Origin: Melastoma dodecandrum
Taxonomy: Eukaryota; Streptophyta; Magnoliopsida; Myrtales; Melastomataceae
Assembly (NCBI GenBank): GCA_029817715.1
Contig: JARUPY010000533.1
Location: forward strand, 1,756,001 to 1,820,000
Direction of reading: 5' to 3'
DNA: 64,000 bases
Of the stretch, positions 1 through 11,789 are shown piece after piece. Positions within the stretch are counted from its first letter, which is position 1; every line of letters starts with the position of its first letter. Under the pieces are notes generated by a model. The model did not search any database and had not been told where the DNA came from. It saw only the letters and a program-made list of their open reading frames with translations. Both the position numbers and the translations under genes were made by a program.

Positions 1-1227
1 AATCGAGGATGATGACTTTTGGGGTGCAATTTATACGGACCCACAGGTTGTGTTATTCATTCTTGGTTAAAAAGAATTACTGACCCTTTGTAGTAAGTCC
101 TTACCATTTTGATGATTCCCCCCAACATCCCCACTTCAACATCAATCATGTCTTCCTTTTTTTTTTTCCTTGCATTCATCATCCCAACCAAGAAAACGTA
201 AAGTAGATGACAACAATAATGGATGGAGTTGGATTGGGTGGGCTATACTCTATCACTTTGTCATAATAATACTCCCCGATTAACATGCTCGTCTCACGCT
301 GCGAGGGCATGAAAGCCACACCACACGTAAATGGCAACGCATCATTCGACCGTGGAGACGACCTGAACCTCACAACCTGTTTCACAGTTTGATGATGCAC
401 GTTGTGCCCTGCATCAGACAGGGACAGAAGAAGGTGAGCTGTCTGTGTGACTGGAGCGAGGAGGGGCATATGGGGATGGGCATGGAGGCGAATGCTGTGC
501 ATGTGAAGAGAACTTATTGCCGACCTTGACCATACCGTCCTCATTTAAGGACACGGTCGGTGGCGTGGCGTGGCGAGGCCAGATGTGTAAGAATTATTGT
601 GGATTTTATTTCCTTTGTTTCCCATTGAATTATTTGGATCTGATGTGACCCAACGACGACAGGACAGGATTGGGGTCGGGGGGGCGGTGCTTGTCCCCGA
701 GACTTTGGACTCATTCACTTCGATGTTAAGTCTGCTTTTTATCATTATGTTGAAAAATAAGATCTCGAGTTGAATTTGATTTGGGGGGGGGGGGGGAGGA
801 ATTTGTTGAATCACATCAATTTTCTCACCACCCTCCCATTCCTTTCCTTGGTCATTAATTTGTTGATCGTGACTCCCAACTCATTATGATGAAAGGCGTG
901 GAAAGAGCTGGGGAATTTACATTTGTGGTTGTGGATGTGTGACATACATTAAAAAGCAAACTCTCATTTAATAATTCCATATTCATCGATCGGTAGTCTC
1001 ATTGATGGGAGGACCTTTCCGAGAGATAGTAAAAGTAGAGGCCCCAAGTTGCAAACCAACTGGGAAAAAAAAGCGGTTGAAACTGAAGACGAAGGCGAAG
1101 GAGAAGAAGAAGAAGAAGATGAAGACGAAGTCATCTCTGTTTTAAGTAACGGTAGTTTTTTCATTTTTTTTTTAAATTTTTATTTCTTGTTTGTTTACTC
1201 TTTGGGGGGGAAGGGGGAGGGGGAGAG
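1..1227. other. Upstream region of the annexin gene, no gene seen
   Basis: AT-rich non-coding sequence with a 12-14 nt G run near 782-796 and a purine-rich GAAGAAGGAGAA-type tract near 1085-1130. Open frames here are short, low in complexity, and resemble no protein I know. It probably contains the promoter and leader of the annexin gene to its right. Confidence 0.5.
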
Positions 1228-2964
1228 ATGGGGCATATCCATGCCAATAACGACCCCATAAAAAACGACCGCCATGGCCTAAATGGCGACGACGGTAATG
1301 ATCCCGCCGACCGTAACGAGCACACGGGAACGTCCGGCGGAGGTGGAGCCGGAGCCGGAGCCGGAGCCGGTGCTCTGACTGTCATCGAGCAGAAGCCTTC
1401 TTCGTCCTCCTCTATAATTCGGAAGCTTAGATCTCCAAGCACATCGCGTAAAGGCAAGAGCTCTAGCTCTAGCACGAGTTCGTACCTGTGCGGTCTTGCA
1501 TGCTTCGGGACGCCGCCTACGTTCTCTTCCGTCGGCGGCGAGGAGAACGGGATGGCCAGCCTCAGGGTCCCGGACATCGTGCCCTCCCCTGCCGACGACT
1601 GTCAGAAGCTCAGGAAGGCTTTCGAAGGTTCGCATCCTTTGACTGGTTTGATTGGTTGGTTGTTTGATTCTGCAGTTCAATGAGAGTGGATTGTGGATTG
1701 CTGAATTCAGGTTGGGGAACAGACGAGAAGGCGGTGATATGGATCTTAGGGCACAGGAATTCGAGCCAGAGGAAGAAGATCAGGGAGGCTTACGAGCAAC
1801 TTTACAAGAAGTCGCTGATCGACGATCTGTATTCTGAATTGTCCGGTGATTTCAGGGTATTGACTCTGATTCGGTTGCTTAGCTTATAAACCAAATCTGG
1901 TATCGACAGAGATGAAATAATTTCTTTGTTCGGTTTTTCTGTCAGAAAGCGATTATATGGTGGACCCATGATCCTCCAGAGAGGGACGCAAGACTCGCAA
2001 AGGAAGCCCTGCAGACGAGAAAGAAGGGGATCAAGCACTTGCTCCCAATTATCGAGATCGCGTGCGCTTCTGTGCCTCAACATCTGATTGCAGTGAGGCA
2101 GGTGTATTGTTCCTTGCACGATTGTTCCATGGAGGAGGATATCCCGGAGTCTTTGTCTTTCCCGGTCAGGAAGGTAGAAATGTTGATAATTGTGGTTTCC
2201 TGAAGCAGGCATGGAATCTGCCATCTGAGAATGCAATCAATTCGCTAATGATCTCTGTTCTGTCACAGTTCTTGGTAGGGATGGTGAGTTGTTTCAGGTA
2301 TGACAAGGAACTCGTGGATTCGGAATTCGCAAAGTCTGAGGCTGCATTATTGCATGAAGCCATTGAGAAGAAGCAGCTATACCATGATCATGTCCTGTGG
2401 ATTCTCACCACCAGGAACTTCTCCCAGTTAAGAGCCACTTTTGCTGTATACAAGCAAGACTATGGAACCTCGATCGATGAGGTTTCACATCTTCTCGGCT
2501 AGCCTCTTTGGTCTGTGGTTTTCCTTCTCCTAGTCAGGTTTTCACATGACTGTTTTCGAGCAGGACATACAGAAGTGCGGAAATGGAGATCTCGAGTCTC
2601 TTCTGAAAGTGCTGGTCTGTTGCATAGACACTCCGGAGAAGCACTTTGCAGAGGTTTGTCCATACTACTACTGAATTAGAGTCTCCCTACTTCTGATAGT
2701 ATTCCAAGGTGTTTACTTCGATGGCTCTTCTTCTGTTTGAGTTCGTCTGCTTCTCTCCAGGTGATCAGAACGGCGATTGTCGGACTCGGTACAGACGAAG
2801 ACTCGTTGAGCAGAGCCATCGTGACTCGTGCAGAGGTAGACATGATGAAAGTCAGAGAGGAGTACTCAAACATGTACAGAGTCAGCCTCGACAGTGATGT
2901 CATCGGCGACACCTCAGGCGACTACAAGAACTTCCTATTGACATTGTTAGGATCCAAAACGTGA
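1228..2964 (+). CDS. ANN3: Annexin D3-like protein, six coding exons
   Basis: Calcium-dependent phospholipid-binding annexin. Coding exons: 1228-1627, 1711-1856, 1946-2173, 2269-2481, 2564-2653, 2761-2964; all introns are GT-AG and the sum is 1281 nt (426 aa). Four annexin repeats are visible; the first and fourth carry the type II calcium loop (GWGTDEKA and GLGTDEDS), repeats two and three are degenerate as in plant annexins. The C-terminus [15 protein letters not shown] and the stretches [21 protein letters not shown] and [14 protein letters not shown] match Arabidopsis ANNAT3 best from memory. A canonical annexin start, [13 protein letters not shown], lies at 1552 and would give the usual 318 aa. 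The frame is open upstream to an ATG at 1228, adding 108 residues rich in Gly and Ser. I list the long form and treat 1552 as an equally likely start. It converges on the INTS9-like gene, 245 bp away. Confidence 0.88.
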
Positions 2965-3208
2965 GTATTTAGGCATCTTTTCCTGTCGTCTTGGACTTCT
3001 GTTATTTGTCCTTCTTTTCTTCTCCTTTTAAGAGATTGTGCATCGCAATCGGAAACAAGCACATTGCCAAATTGATCGTTTGTTCGTATAAAAATGGAGA
3101 CCTTGTCCTGTTAATCTTAAATATTTCACATGGAATATCCAAACTCGCTGGTATGCTGCTGCAAAAGTAACTACTCTACAAGAGTTTCTATAAGTAACAA
3201 CTAAGCAA

Positions 3209-6205
3209 TCAAATACCATCCAAGGCAAATGTCATTGCTTCAAAGAGAAGAGATGCTAACCTCTCGCTGGGGGCAGAGATACAACTGCTATTTTTCCGCA
3301 CTTCGATCACAGCTTTCTCTGGGTAATCTATTAAGACGATGCGAGGGCATTCCATTTCACCTTGTATGGTACCCCGGATTCCCATCTCAGTAAGTCGAGC
3401 GAGGAGCCTCGGCAAATCAGGGGTACCAAAATGCATCAATGGAATATTATTATCAGACGAAGGCAGCTCATCCCTCGAGAGTATCAAGGGCCTTCCATTT
3501 CTCATGACGAGATTCCCCTTCAATCTCGAAATGCTAAAGTTTGGTTCTTTCAAAATTTTCCACTGGAACTGAGATACCAAGTCGGATGATATGTCTATTT
3601 TGGAAGAATCCTTGGAGCTTGGTAATCGAAATGTTTCATTGAGGGAGTAGTAAGCTAAGGAGATTGAACTGGAACTGGTATTTAAGAACAGAACCTTCTC
3701 TTTGAGATCTTCAGGCAGCTGGAAATTTCATGCACATCAACAACAGTTCTTTTATGTTTTTTTGAAACAAAATTTGGAAAGCGGCAATCATGTCAAGAGT
3801 GTCATTACCACGGCTAACTTGGGCTGCAGGATCTCCAGCAAAGGGGTGATTTTCTTCAACCTGAAGCGAGTTCCAGAAGTGTCAAAATCTAAAGCTCGAG
3901 CACGAGTGAGGCAGGTGAACTCAAGGCAAGAAAGAACTTTGATTTTGCATGAAAATTGTAACGGGGGCTTACTCTATTCGAGAGAGAAAAGAATACCGAA
4001 GGACCTTCATTTTCATTTCAGCAATATTAAAAGGTGCAAGGGCTATCTGAGCATCCACTCCCTCCTGTTGACAAATTCATAGAATAAATAACACAAATCC
4101 ATTTTTGCTGGAGTAAAAGATAGCACCATAAAACATAGCCCAAGCTTGATTTACCTCGGTAACAAGTAAAGAGTTCGGATCACTGTGCCAGCGTCTAAGC
4201 AAGGGAACAGCTGGACCAAGTCTCAAACTCCAGTGAGGACAAAATACAATGCAAGGCTCCTGCCAGTTACGCCTACATGCATCCGTACAGTTTTCAAGGG
4301 ACACTCTTGAACAAACACATTATTAAAGTTCAGATTAAAATCTCTCTTACAGTAGTTCTGGAGAGTATAGAGCTGGGTATGCTCGCAATCTTCCCCCTTT
4401 AACAAGCTCCTGATGGGCAAACAATGGCTCACCGGAAAACAACTGCACAACACATTTTTATGAAATCTATTTCCATTGATTTATCCTGAACTGACACTAC
4501 TCTTAAATGCATCAATACATCTTGCAGAAGATATATACCTTCTCTTGTCGTTGCTTGCACACCCATTCTGGAATTACATTTGTATATGCCAGTGTTTCTG
4601 CAGCCGCAGGAGAAATAATGTACATAGGAACCTACACGACTAACGGGCAACATCTATTATCATCATATAAATGATGACCTGGGAGTATGCTGATGCAATT
4701 GACTTCAAATAAGGCAGTAAGGAATTCCACAAACCTTAGAACTTGTGAATTCTGAGCAAACGGACAATTGTTCCAAGAGCTGCAGGATGATACCCAGTCT
4801 TCCAATGGGAATAAGAACTGAACCGCCAGCTTCAGTAGCCCTAGTAATGCAAGAGCATATGAAGTTCAAGCGCTCCTCTTCTTCAGATCTCGCAGAGGCG
4901 TCGTCGACAAGTGAATCCAACCTCATGGTTGAGATAAAAGGAAAATAGCACAATAAGCCTGAATACAAAACATAACCTGTCAAAAGTCATGACTAGAGCA
5001 AGCAAATTACTTCGGACGTGATGAATCGTGGGTGATATCATCTTCGGTAGATCCAATGTGGTCGATTGATAAAGATTCGGAATAAACAAGCACGTCCTTT
5101 GACTGAAGAGCTTGGCAGTCGAATCCAAGAGCGTGTCCAGAAGAAAAAATAGAACCGGTAACAAGAGCTACTGTTCTTCCAATCCACTCGATTGTCCAAT
5201 TACACGCTCCTATTTCCGAGCCAGAGCTCAGAGCTTTCATCATCAAAGCTCCATTGTAACAGGTCTCTTCGGCATATCGAAGCTTTTGAACCTTCTTGAC
5301 ACAGTCCTCTGCATCTGCTGCACTGGAAAAGGAAAAAATTCTCCATTAGCGGGAAACATTCCAAAACTAAATCAGCTCAAAAGTTGAGACTTCTCCACCA
5401 GTTCCAACTAAGGAGGACGGCCAAAACTAGATTGTCGGTCCAGTAAACAGTAGAAACTGAAGCAACACGGGTTACCTATACAGTGGCATCCATCCACCAA
5501 GTTCGATTCCTTCTACACCCAAAATCGTCTCCTTCAAAGGAGGGGAAAGGCACTCGAGCTCCTCCCACTCCATCCATCTCGGAAACCTAGAGTCATCGAA
5601 ACCGTAGAACTCCCTAAATTCCCTATGCTGCGAAACAAGGTCGTTCATCGCCAACAACCCAAGTTTCGCCGCAGCCTCCGTCACATATACCTGCATTTTC
5701 GAAAAAGAGCGCCATGATTCGGAAATTCAACAACAAAACCATCATCCCTTGCATAAATCACCTTTGCAGAAAACCCATCAGCCCGCGTGAGGAAAGGCAA
5801 CCCGAGCATTCCCATGGGGCTAGATATCAACACCACGTCGATAGAAGAGACGTCCCACAGGTGCAACGTCGCGACGGTCTTGTACCACGGCTCTGCACGA
5901 ATCAAGCCGGTCGCGTCAACCGGTCCCTCGGCAGACCGATCTCCATTCCCAAATCCACCGGGGACTGGCGCGAACACAGAGAGAGAGGACAAATCTAAAG
6001 GGCAATCTACCAGCAGGGTGAAACCGCCGAGACGGAGGACGTGGCACGGGGGGAAGTAGTAACCCTTCCCTCTGCTCAAACACGTCTGCGTGGGGAAGCA
6101 TCAAAGTTGGGAACTTTTACACCAAATCACGGGGAAAAAAGCTGTCACCGAGTAGAAGGGTAGGAATTCTAGCAGGGTACTTTCTTAGGGGAATACCAGC
6201 TCCAT
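3209..6205 (-). CDS. INTS9: Integrator complex subunit 9 homologue, eleven coding exons
   Basis: Catalytically inactive beta-CASP/metallo-beta-lactamase-fold partner of INTS11 in the nuclear Integrator complex, which cleaves snRNA and other Pol II transcripts. Exons in transcript order: 6205-6197, 6085-5762, 5690-5476, 5322-5011, 4921-4735, 4631-4539, 4442-4351, 4272-4155, 4064-3973, 3860-3809, 3718-3209; sum 2004 nt, 667 aa, phases consistent throughout. Signature stretches: TCLSRGKGYYFPPCH, LHLWDVSSIDVVLISSPMG, ALSSGSEIGACNW, WQEPCIVFCPHWSLRLGP. These align with the Arabidopsis homologue along its length. The first coding exon holds only ATG GAG CTG; without it there is no ATG because a stop lies just upstream of the second exon. 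The start of exon 8 could alternatively be slightly upstream. The C-terminus ends FALDGI, matching VLDGI in the family. Confidence 0.9.
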
Positions 6206-6477
6206 GACGGTGGTCATGCCGCGACGGGCAGTTCTTGCGGAATCATCATCAGCTCCATAATATGTTTCTTGTCGGAAGGAAGAGCCGATGACCGTTGTCG
6301 GAACAGGGACACGCCTAGGGTTTCCTTACCACCACCGACAATTTACAAGGTCCTTTAAAAGGTTTCGGTCCAGTTTGGTTTAGCTTTTTCTTTTTTTTTT
6401 TTTTCCTTTTGAGGTCAAACAAAGTCTACAAAATTTCTGTCGTCCCTCCCAAACAAAACCTCTGGAAACTAAAATGG

Positions 6478-9400
6478 CTAGACAGTGACGGACTCGGACG
6501 ATGCCCCGTGATTTGTCTGCTGCAGGAAGGGTGGGCAGTAGGCACGCAATGCCCGCTCGCATCTTGGTTCTAACTGGCCGCTCATCCTGTCGAGTTCATC
6601 GTTCTCCGTGGCATCCTGGCCAAAGAAAGGAAATATATCAAACGTAAGGAAAGGGTAACCACACCACAGTAAGCAACTGATAACTAACTGCATTTGGGAT
6701 TTATGCGATTTGAGGTTGGGCAGCCAGCTGGTTCAGTACCTGGATGGGGAAATGATGGAATGTCGGGTAGAACCGAAGCTTGCAATAGCCGTGGAACAGG
6801 AAGGACAAGAAGAGGAGGGGAACTGTGGATATGGCTGCAGCCGGCTTGGACTTCAACCCGAAGAGGCCAATCATAGTGATTTGCATCAATATAACTGAGG
6901 TAAGAATGTAGTGATGAATGTACGGCCAGAATTTACCGCAAGTCTCGTATTTGAAATCATACACGTCCTGTATCTGCGACAACGGAAAATTATACCATGT
7001 AACACCAACAACAGAAAGGATTCCATGCACGGCATGTGATTAGCACAAACTCGAGACCGACCTGGTTTAGGAAGACGATGTAGCCCAAGCAGAAGTAGAC
7101 TATAAGAAAAGGGAGCAGCAACGGCGTCACTACCGCGTACACCATTCCTATGAGAATCGCCAGGGAGACCACTGGGATCACTCTGAAGTAAGGAAAAGAG
7201 AATAGGTAAGGTTTTTCCCTCTTCCTGCAGCAGCATACGAGTGTCCTCGCAGCATCCCATAACAGCAAGCCAGGCTGAAGAATCTCCAGAGAAAAGCCCG
7301 ACAGCCCATCCGTCAAGATATATGTAATGAAGAAATCCCCCTAGATGGAATAACAGTCGATAAAAAGGAATAAGACTCATTGGAGCGGAGACTCAAAAAA
7401 GCAAAAAAGAATAATGTGGTAGACGCAAACCAAACCTTACTTGGGCAGAGACGGCCCTGGCGAGATGACCAGGGATGCTCTTCGGATGGGCAACAGACTC
7501 GCCTATTTCTTCAAGCAAGGATCCGGACAGCAGGCTCAGAAAGAAAACGTTCCCCACCAGGAAGTAGAAAACCATGTTGCCAGCCCTCAACTCTTCCTTG
7601 CTGTTCGACACGTAGCCTGCTAGCTTAGCCATCCCAAGCATAGCAAAAGGAACTCCATAGATGAAGCTGTTGAGAATAACGCTTGGAAGATACCCAGTTA
7701 CAATGGAACTAAGACCTGGTCTACAAAGTAAACACCAGCGTCAGAACATAGTCAATCAAAGGCTTTTTAGAGTGTCAAGACCGGAACAGTGAATCGACTT
7801 AGCATAGAAGGGTGTCCTACATCAACTCTACTGCCATGGCGGGAGGAAACCATTTTTTAAGTTTCTCTAGTTTGGCAATCCCCTGGACAGCAGTAACAGG
7901 GACCGCGAAGAATATCGTAAGAAATGTTGCTGCAACAACAACTCCAACTTTGTATAGGGGAAAGATTCTACGGGAAACAGCAAGGTTCCTCCAGGAAACT
8001 TCTCTGGGTTCTGGAGCCGCTTGAGTCGACCACAAAAGAGGATGGGGATGGTGTTGAGCTTGCGCTGCCAAAGCAGCAGACCATCGAGACTTGAATGTGA
8101 CAAAAGCCACCGGCAACTCCTACCCAAATATAGAGAATAAGTATGGTCAACATGTGCTGTAGGATAGGGCTGAAAACCATATTTTGACATATCGAGAAGA
8201 AATGAAAGCTGGAGTTTGCAAAACTACTTGTTTCATTAGCAACCATCCATAACAACATTTAGCATGATAGCACCACGATCGATCACCCAAACGCCAAGCA
8301 TTGCCAAAGAACCTGCGACAGAATACATAATCACCTTCCCTTTGAGTGAGCCTTGTATCTGGCGAATCCTATGAGAAAGTTCTTCCAGCTTGTCCTCTTG
8401 CTGGGATATCTTGGCAGAATATTCTCCGGAGGCATTAGAAAGCAAAGGCTCTCTACTTTGCCTCTCACTGTGTAGTGAGGAGGAAGTTTTGAAATCCTCA
8501 ATCTTATCTGCAGCTGATTTAGCCTGGTCCTGCATTAGTCGATGCAAAATAATCTTAATTAAATCATATGCACAAAAAAAACCCAAAAGGAAGAGCGAAC
8601 AACAAGTCCATAGATGGTCTTCCTATTTTTCAAGAGCCTAACATTCCACATAATGCTCTCACCAAGAGTTGCTCCAGTGCTCTTCCATTGTAAACCATCT
8701 GACAAGCGTGATAGGTGTTTGGGTAGTGCTTGGAGAAAAAATGATCCACGGAACAACTGTAGGACCTGTGTTCAGTACAGGCCGGGATGCCCTTCACCAA
8801 TATGGTGAACTGATCAGGACGATCTCGAAACAATCGAAGTTGGTCAATCCTTTTACTCAAAATCTCCTTGTATTCCTGTACACTAACCGTCAGTGGCTGA
8901 TGTCATTACCTCAAATCGTATACCAAAGTCTCAAAGGACAGAAGCATTTCCACACCAGTGATCTTATCCTTTCAAGAGAAAACCAAAGCATACACGAACC
9001 TTGTACAGCAGATACAGCGCATAGAAGGATATGAACCACAAGCACGCGAAATGCACCCAGAGCCTGCAATTCCATGGCCAAGTTAATGTTTGTTACAGGC
9101 AAGCAACCGCGAAAGCACCCGTGCGAGCATATGATGTAACTCAAAACAGGCCCCCGAAACCAACAGACGTGCAAACCTGTCGGAGCCTCTCTCAACATTT
9201 GATATGGAGAAAGTGTCCATATTTTGATGGGTTGGAGGGAAATCCTTCTGCCCAATGTAATTGACGGGGAGCAGGACAAACACTCCGAGGAAGCAGCAGA
9301 CCGAGAAGAACTTAATGCTGCAAATACCCACAAAAGGACCTTTTAGAGTCAAGTTAATTCCGTCATCCACCTCGGCGTATAAACCATCCAACCAGGGAAT

Positions 9401-9682
9401 GAGATGGGAATCGGACCCGAACTTGAAGAGGCGGATGACGACGAGGGCGTCGAGGCCGCTGGTCAGGAGGATGTCGTCCTCGGAAACGCGGAGGACACCG
9501 GGGATCCAGGAAAAGGAGGGGAGGAAGCGGCGTCGGGGGGAGGGGCGGGGGAGGGGGTGGCGACGGGGGTAGTAGATAGGGGAGTTGGAGGGACGCCTCT
9601 TGAGGAGGGAGAAGAGGGAGATCACCACCAACGCCATCCCTATGTTTATGGCGGCCGACGCCAGCAGGCTGTGCGGGTCCAT
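6478..9682 (-). CDS. OSCA/CSC1-like hyperosmolality-gated calcium-permeable channel, ten exons
   Basis: Membrane protein of the OSCA/TMEM63 (DUF221, RSN1_7TM) family, mechanosensitive cation channels of the plasma membrane or endomembranes. Exons: 9682-9417, 9317-9177, 9063-9000, 8875-8663, 8529-8335, 8119-7821, 7720-7441, 7340-7062, 6973-6740, 6615-6478; sum 2109 nt, 702 aa. The N-terminus (AAINIGMALVVISLFSLLKRRPSN) is the late-exocytosis TM segment. GLDALVVIRLF, FVLLPVNYIGQ, MDTFSISNV, the cytosolic FTILVKGIPA segment, WRNLAVSRR, ITGYLPSVIL-like and DGLSGFSLEILQP segments follow in family order. It resembles the OSCA2/RXW8-type subgroup more than OSCA1. The short C-tail after the last TM ends SSESVTV. 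Intron 1 is 99 nt, stop-free and in phase. Subgroup assignment is from memory. Confidence 0.88.
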
Positions 9683-10546
9683 CTCTTCACTCCCTTCTTA
9701 CAGTTAACACTCCCAGGGCGGATACGAGGAAACCCCGTGAAAGCCAGTTTTGAGAAGGAAATCCCATAAAATCGTGTGCATGGCTGACACATTCCAATTC
9801 AACGTGGCGTAAACCCACTCGGGTTGATGAAGGATAAGGAAGTCGCCTGTAATAAGAGCCATCCCCTGTCGCCATCCAGTCATTGTTATGAATAAAATGC
9901 ATACAAGGGAAACGGCTGTGAAATACAAGGAAAACACTTTCAAACATGACATGAACAAGTTAAGAGATTTCTTTTCAATCTAAACAGCCCGAGTCCTTCG
10001 TCGTCTCTACATTAAAACTTCGTTTGTTTGTTTTCTGTCTCTCGTGGATGCCGGCGGCCCGATTCTTCCTCATCTCCGTTACATCTATTCTTATGACTCT
10101 TCGGGAGCCGGAATCGGCCATCCTTATCAGCTCCCAGGTGGCTCAACAGATGCTCTCCTTGCTGAATCTTTCAGATCCCAAGACCCAGAACCACCTCTTA
10201 CGGGCTCTCATCAGCATATCGCCCCCATGAACTACCGGAACTAACAGAATACAAAAAAAAAAAAAAAGAACTCATCCACTCCACACTCGGGATCGTCATT
10301 TTACTAAAAACACAAAAAAAAGCAAGCCATCGCATACCTTCTCGCCGACCCGGCGGCACAATTAGGCCACAAGCAATTCCACAAATAATGGCTCGACAGG
10401 ATACTCCACCACGCGATGGCGCTTAAAGTCGTAGGCCCCCTTTTGGGCTTTATTTGGGTTGGGCCAAACAACTTAAATGGGCCTGGGCTCGGTGACAAAT
10501 ATGCGGCCTCATTATTCGGCGCAATCCGGAGATTCGGAATGCCAGA
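9683..10546. other. Upstream region of the OSCA-like gene
   Basis: No convincing gene. It should hold the promoter and leader of the minus-strand OSCA-like gene. A cluster of TGGGCY-type (site II-like) motifs lies at about 10439-10490, more than 700 bp upstream of the start codon. A short A-run is at 10254-10267. Confidence 0.45.
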
Positions 10547-10727
10547 TGTTAGAATATCGGACCGGCCCATATGCCGAGCCTAACATACAAGCCCAGCGGG
10601 TTCCTCTCTAAAACCAAGTGGTTGTAGAGGGAGTAGCCTACTTAGGCTTTTATACAATGCCGGACTCTTTTTCCTTTCCGATGTGGGACTTGGGTTTGCC
10701 TCATTTTAGGTGACAACGCTTTTCACA
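10547..10727 (-). repeat. TRIM LTR copy 1, full length
   Basis: 181 bp, TGTTAG...TTTCACA on the plus strand. It is the most complete copy and is followed on the plus-strand right side by the pyrimidine tract CCCCTCAAACCC, the complement of the polypurine tract. Confidence 0.7.
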
Positions 10728-10855
10728 CGTCCCCTCAAACCCAAGCCCACATACGAATCCACTAAACCGGCACCACCATTTTTGAGTTGCACTGCACTAC
10801 ACGGGCGAGGGGGACCGTCATCGGTTATACTGGGTTTAACCAGGCTTTAATACCA

Positions 10856-10981
10856 TGTTAGAATATCGGATCGGCCCATACGGCGAGTCCAGCATATAAG
10901 TCCAGTGCGTTCCTCTCTTAAATCAATTGGCTGTAGAGGGAGTAGCCCGCTTAGGCTTTTATACAAGGCCGGACTCTTTTT
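10856..10981 (-). repeat. TRIM LTR copy 2, truncated
   Basis: Shares TGTTAGAATATCGGATCGG through GCCGGACTCTTTTTCC with copy 1, then jumps directly into internal sequence (ACACGGGCGAG, also present near 10799). About 55 bp of LTR plus the start of the internal region are deleted. Confidence 0.65.
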
Positions 10982-11040
10982 CCACACGGGCGAGTGGGGC
11001 CATCATCGATTATACTGGGTTTAACTGGGCTTTGATACTA

Positions 11041-11214
11041 TGTTAGAATATCGAACTTGCCCATACGCCGAGCCCAGCATACAAGACCAACGAGTTCCTT
11101 ACTAAAACTAATTGGTTGTAGAGAGAGTATCCCATTTAAACTTATATATAAAGTTAGACTCTTATTTCTCTCCGGACGTGAGATTTGTGATTGCCTAGGC
11201 GGCAACTTTTGACA
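11041..11214 (-). repeat. TRIM LTR copy 3, diverged
   Basis: 174 bp copy beginning TGTTAGAATATCGAACTTG and ending GGCAACTTTTGACA, corresponding to GACAACGCTTTTCACA in copy 1. It has many substitutions, so the array is not recent. Confidence 0.65.
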
Positions 11215-11789
11215 CCGGAGATCATACGAAACCATTAATTCATTTAAGGGGTTGGACCACATTTACCGACCGCTTATAAGTAACAGGCTGACGAATCCTT
11301 TTGGTGGCACTAAAAAAAAAATGATGAGCCACAACAGAAAAGGACGTCGCTTATCAAAAAAAAAAAGAAAAAGAAAAAGAAAACCCATTAAACGAAGTAG
11401 ATTGAATATATGGGACAGGACAGGTGTTACGTGGTAATTTCCTTCACAGTCAATTAAAAAGTGGGTGCAGTTGTCATGGAGGGACGAGTCAGTGGTTCCC
11501 CCTTCAAGATTCACCCGAAGATTTAAAGATCGAATCTCGATAAATTTTCAAGCTATTGTATCGTGAACTTGACAAAATGCTAACGTTCCTACAAGTAAAA
11601 TATAGATGGAGTATAGTAAGTGCATTCTCCGTCAGCAGGCACTACCTACGTGAGAGGGCGGCCCATCCAAAAAGTCTCGCATTTCTCGTCTTCTTCCTCC
11701 TCCTCCTCCAAGGTTGTCTGCTTCCTGGACTTTGGCTAGCTACTTGTTGACAGTTCATCCAACCCCTCGAAAACCCAAGAAGCAAGCAG
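11215..11789. other. Promoter and leader region of the ABA2-like gene
   Basis: Non-coding. It includes an A-rich stretch at 11358-11385 and a CTCCTCC-type pyrimidine stretch at 11693-11709 close upstream of the start codon. I see no clear TATA box at a normal distance. Confidence 0.4.

Larger units (their letters stand above)
10547..11214 (-). mobile_element. Decayed TRIM-type LTR retrotransposon with three LTR copies
   Basis: Three direct repeats begin TGTTAGAATATCG at 10547, 10856 and 11041. Read on the minus strand each repeat starts TGTGAAAAG-like or similar and ends ATATTCTAACA, i.e. TG...CA. Immediately after the LTR ends at 10856 and 11041 (minus strand) come TGGTATTAAAGC and TAGTATCAAAGC, close to the initiator-Met tRNA primer-binding site TGGTATCAGAGC. 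A purine tract (GTTTGAGGGGACG) precedes the leftmost LTR on the minus strand, as expected for a polypurine tract. Internal segments are about 55-130 bp and non-coding. Flanks are CCAGA on the left and CCGGA on the right, a possible 5-bp target duplication with one mismatch. The small size and tandem LTRs are typical of TRIMs; it must be mobilised in trans if at all. Confidence 0.75.
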
